Source: Deltaproteobacteria bacterium (lineage in GTDB: Bacteria > Desulfobacterota > Desulfobaccia > Desulfobaccales > 0-14-0-80-60-11). Taken from it: a stretch of DNA of 7,225 nt. The DNA lies in the NCBI GenBank assembly GCA_023381945.1, contig JAMCQY010000337.1, positions 1-7,225 of the forward strand. Reading direction: 5' to 3'. This document shows, in pieces, positions 6,213 through 7,225 of this stretch (its first letter is position 1; every line of letters begins with the position of its first letter). A program made the translations under genes and the position numbers. Under the pieces are notes generated by a model. That model was not told the DNA's origin, made no database searches, and saw only the letters and a program-made list of their open reading frames with translations.

Positions 6213-6239
6213 CTCGGACAACTTCGGGTCTGCGCCAAC

Positions 6240-6256
6240 CTCGATGGGCCATCGAG
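6240..6256. repeat. 17-base palindrome in the leader of the membrane protein gene
   Basis: CTCGATGG-G-CCATCGAG has perfect 8-base arms around one base. It lies 38-54 bases before the ATG at 6202 and about 90 bases after the methyltransferase stop. It could be an operator, or as RNA a short hairpin ending the methyltransferase transcript. There is no T-run on either side, so termination is less likely. I see no convincing promoter hexamers around it. Confidence 0.4.
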
Positions 6257-6344
6257 ACTATCGGGTTCGAGGCTGAAATTTGTTCATCTTCAAGGATTCA
6301 TACAAAATATAAGCATAGTCAGGGCCGGATGCCGCCAAAATTTT

Positions 6345-7220
6345 TTAGGCCACCACCGCCCGGGCGAAATGGGCATGTTCACAGGCACGATAGCCATCCC
6401 GGCGCCCGGCAAAGAAACGGTCCTGGATTTCGGCCGGGCCCAGGTCCTCTTCCAGACGCAAGCCCAGCCCAGCAAGGTCAGCGGCCAGGGTGGAGGGCTC
6501 GAAACCCGTGATCATGGGCTCACCCATCCGCTGCACCAAGTCCATCATTATCTGCACTCGCCGGGTCACTTTCCCGGGGACGAAAGCCTCCGTATCCAGG
6601 TAATCGAAGCACACCCCGCTGCCTGCCGGCGTCATCTCGGCGATGGCTTGCAGTGTGGCAAAGACCGCCTCGCGGCTTAAATAATAGGTGACGCCTAGCC
6701 AGCCAAAAAAGCTCAAGGCCTGGGAGTTGAACGCCGAGCGCCTGAGGGCCGCGGCCAGGTTCTCCCGGTCAAAATCCACCGGCACGAAATAGAGCCGGTC
6801 CGGAGGGTCCCCATCCATTTGCTGAAGACGATGGCGTTTGAAGGCCTGGGTGGCGGGATGGTCCACCTCGAAGACTTGCAGGTTCGCCAGCAAGTCCGGG
6901 CGCCGCCAGGCAAAGGTATCCAGTCCGGCCCCCAGGATCACGTACTGTTTCACTCCCTCTTGCCTGATGGCCTGTTCCAGCAGATCTTCGGCATAGCGCG
7001 CCCGGCCGAGAGTGATGGGTTGGGGGGCGCCTGACTGCATCCAGCCGGCCAGGGCGCTGGCCTCATCCGGGCACGCCGCCGCCCGGTCCGGATCAGTCCG
7101 ACGGAACACCTCGAGGTGGCGAGCTTCAATGATTTGATATTCTTCCGCCTTTATCAGGCGATGCGCCAGGAAATCGTCGAAAATCTTGGGGTGGTCGTGG
7201 GCGGCATGGTAGGCGCGCAT
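6345..7220 (-). CDS. SAM-dependent methyltransferase of the LCM type (TIGR00027/PF04072-like), 5' end uncertain
   Basis: The product belongs to the class I methyltransferases related to leucine carboxyl methyltransferase; bacterial members are often annotated only as putative O-methyltransferases and substrates are mostly unknown. Visible landmarks are an N-terminal RAYHAAHDHPKIFDDFLAHRLI (family pattern 'RA...d.P.ifdDplA'), the SAM-binding motif I YVILGAGLDTFAWRRP (93-108), the acidic FEVDHPATQ (117-125) whose D119 should bind the ribose, and FFGWLGVTYYLS (171-182), equivalent to the family's 'EGvtxYL' segment, with Gly-Trp in place of Glu-Gly. From the ATG at 7220 the length is 291 residues. 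The frame stays open to the right edge (7225), and relatives often have 10-20 more residues before this point, so the true start may be outside the window. A soluble cytoplasmic enzyme. Link to the downstream genes is by strand only, with a 142-base gap. Confidence 0.85.
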   Translation of the reverse strand: MRAYHAAHDHPKIFDDFLAHRLIKAEEYQIIEARHLEVFRRTDPDRAAACPDEASALAGWMQSGAPQPITLGRARYAEDLLEQAIRQEGVKQYVILGAGLDTFAWRRPDLLANLQVFEVDHPATQAFKRHRLQQMDGDPPDRLYFVPVDFDRENLAAALRRSAFNSQALSFFGWLGVTYYLSREAVFATLQAIAEMTPAGSGVCFDYLDTEAFVPGKVTRRVQIMMDLVQRMGEPMITGFEPSTLAADLAGLGLRLEEDLGPAEIQDRFFAGRRDGYRACEHAHFARAVVA

Positions 7221-7225
7221 AAAAG

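Noticed and set aside
6203..6238. 12-codon extension of the membrane protein from a TTG at 6238
   Set aside because: The ATG at 6202 has AGGAG five bases upstream; the TTG has no comparable site, and the extra residues are not hydrophobic or otherwise distinctive.

Overview
The window looks like a piece of a GC-rich chromosome from an anaerobic or respiratory Gram-negative bacterium. The gene content (a LutB/LutC-type lactate oxidation protein, TatC, and a divergent M24 peptidase of a kind I associate with sulfate-reducing and syntrophic Desulfobacterota) suggests a deltaproteobacterial relative. That assignment is an inference from protein character; there is no rRNA or other taxonomic marker here.

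Layout. The left edge (1-173) is the 3' end of an ISAs1-family insertion sequence on the + strand: the last 49 codons of its transposase and its right terminal inverted repeat. Every other gene lies on the - strand. In transcription order, from right to left, they are: an LCM-type SAM-dependent methyltransferase (6345-7220, possibly cut by the window edge); a three-helix membrane protein of unknown function (5456-6202); a 638-residue fused LutB-LutC iron-sulfur protein (3534-5450) starting only 5 bases after the membrane protein stops; an M24-family Xaa-Pro-dipeptidase-like protein (2245-3432); a secreted polysaccharide deacetylase (1329-2126) with its own sigma70-like promoter; and a TatC variant (251-1123), also with its own sigma70-like promoter, which carries a perfect palindrome over its -35/spacer region. 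A double-hairpin REP-like repeat separates lutBC from the M24 gene.

How the genes relate. The only tight pairing is membrane protein plus LutBC, which are probably translationally coupled. Lut complexes pass electrons from L-lactate to the membrane quinone pool, so a coupled membrane protein could be an anchor or partner, but this is inference. The deacetylase (cell wall or envelope glycans), TatC (export of folded proteins) and the M24 peptidase are probably independent or loosely grouped housekeeping and envelope functions. No stretch over about 210 bases lacks a gene. I see no tRNA, rRNA, CRISPR array or replication origin.
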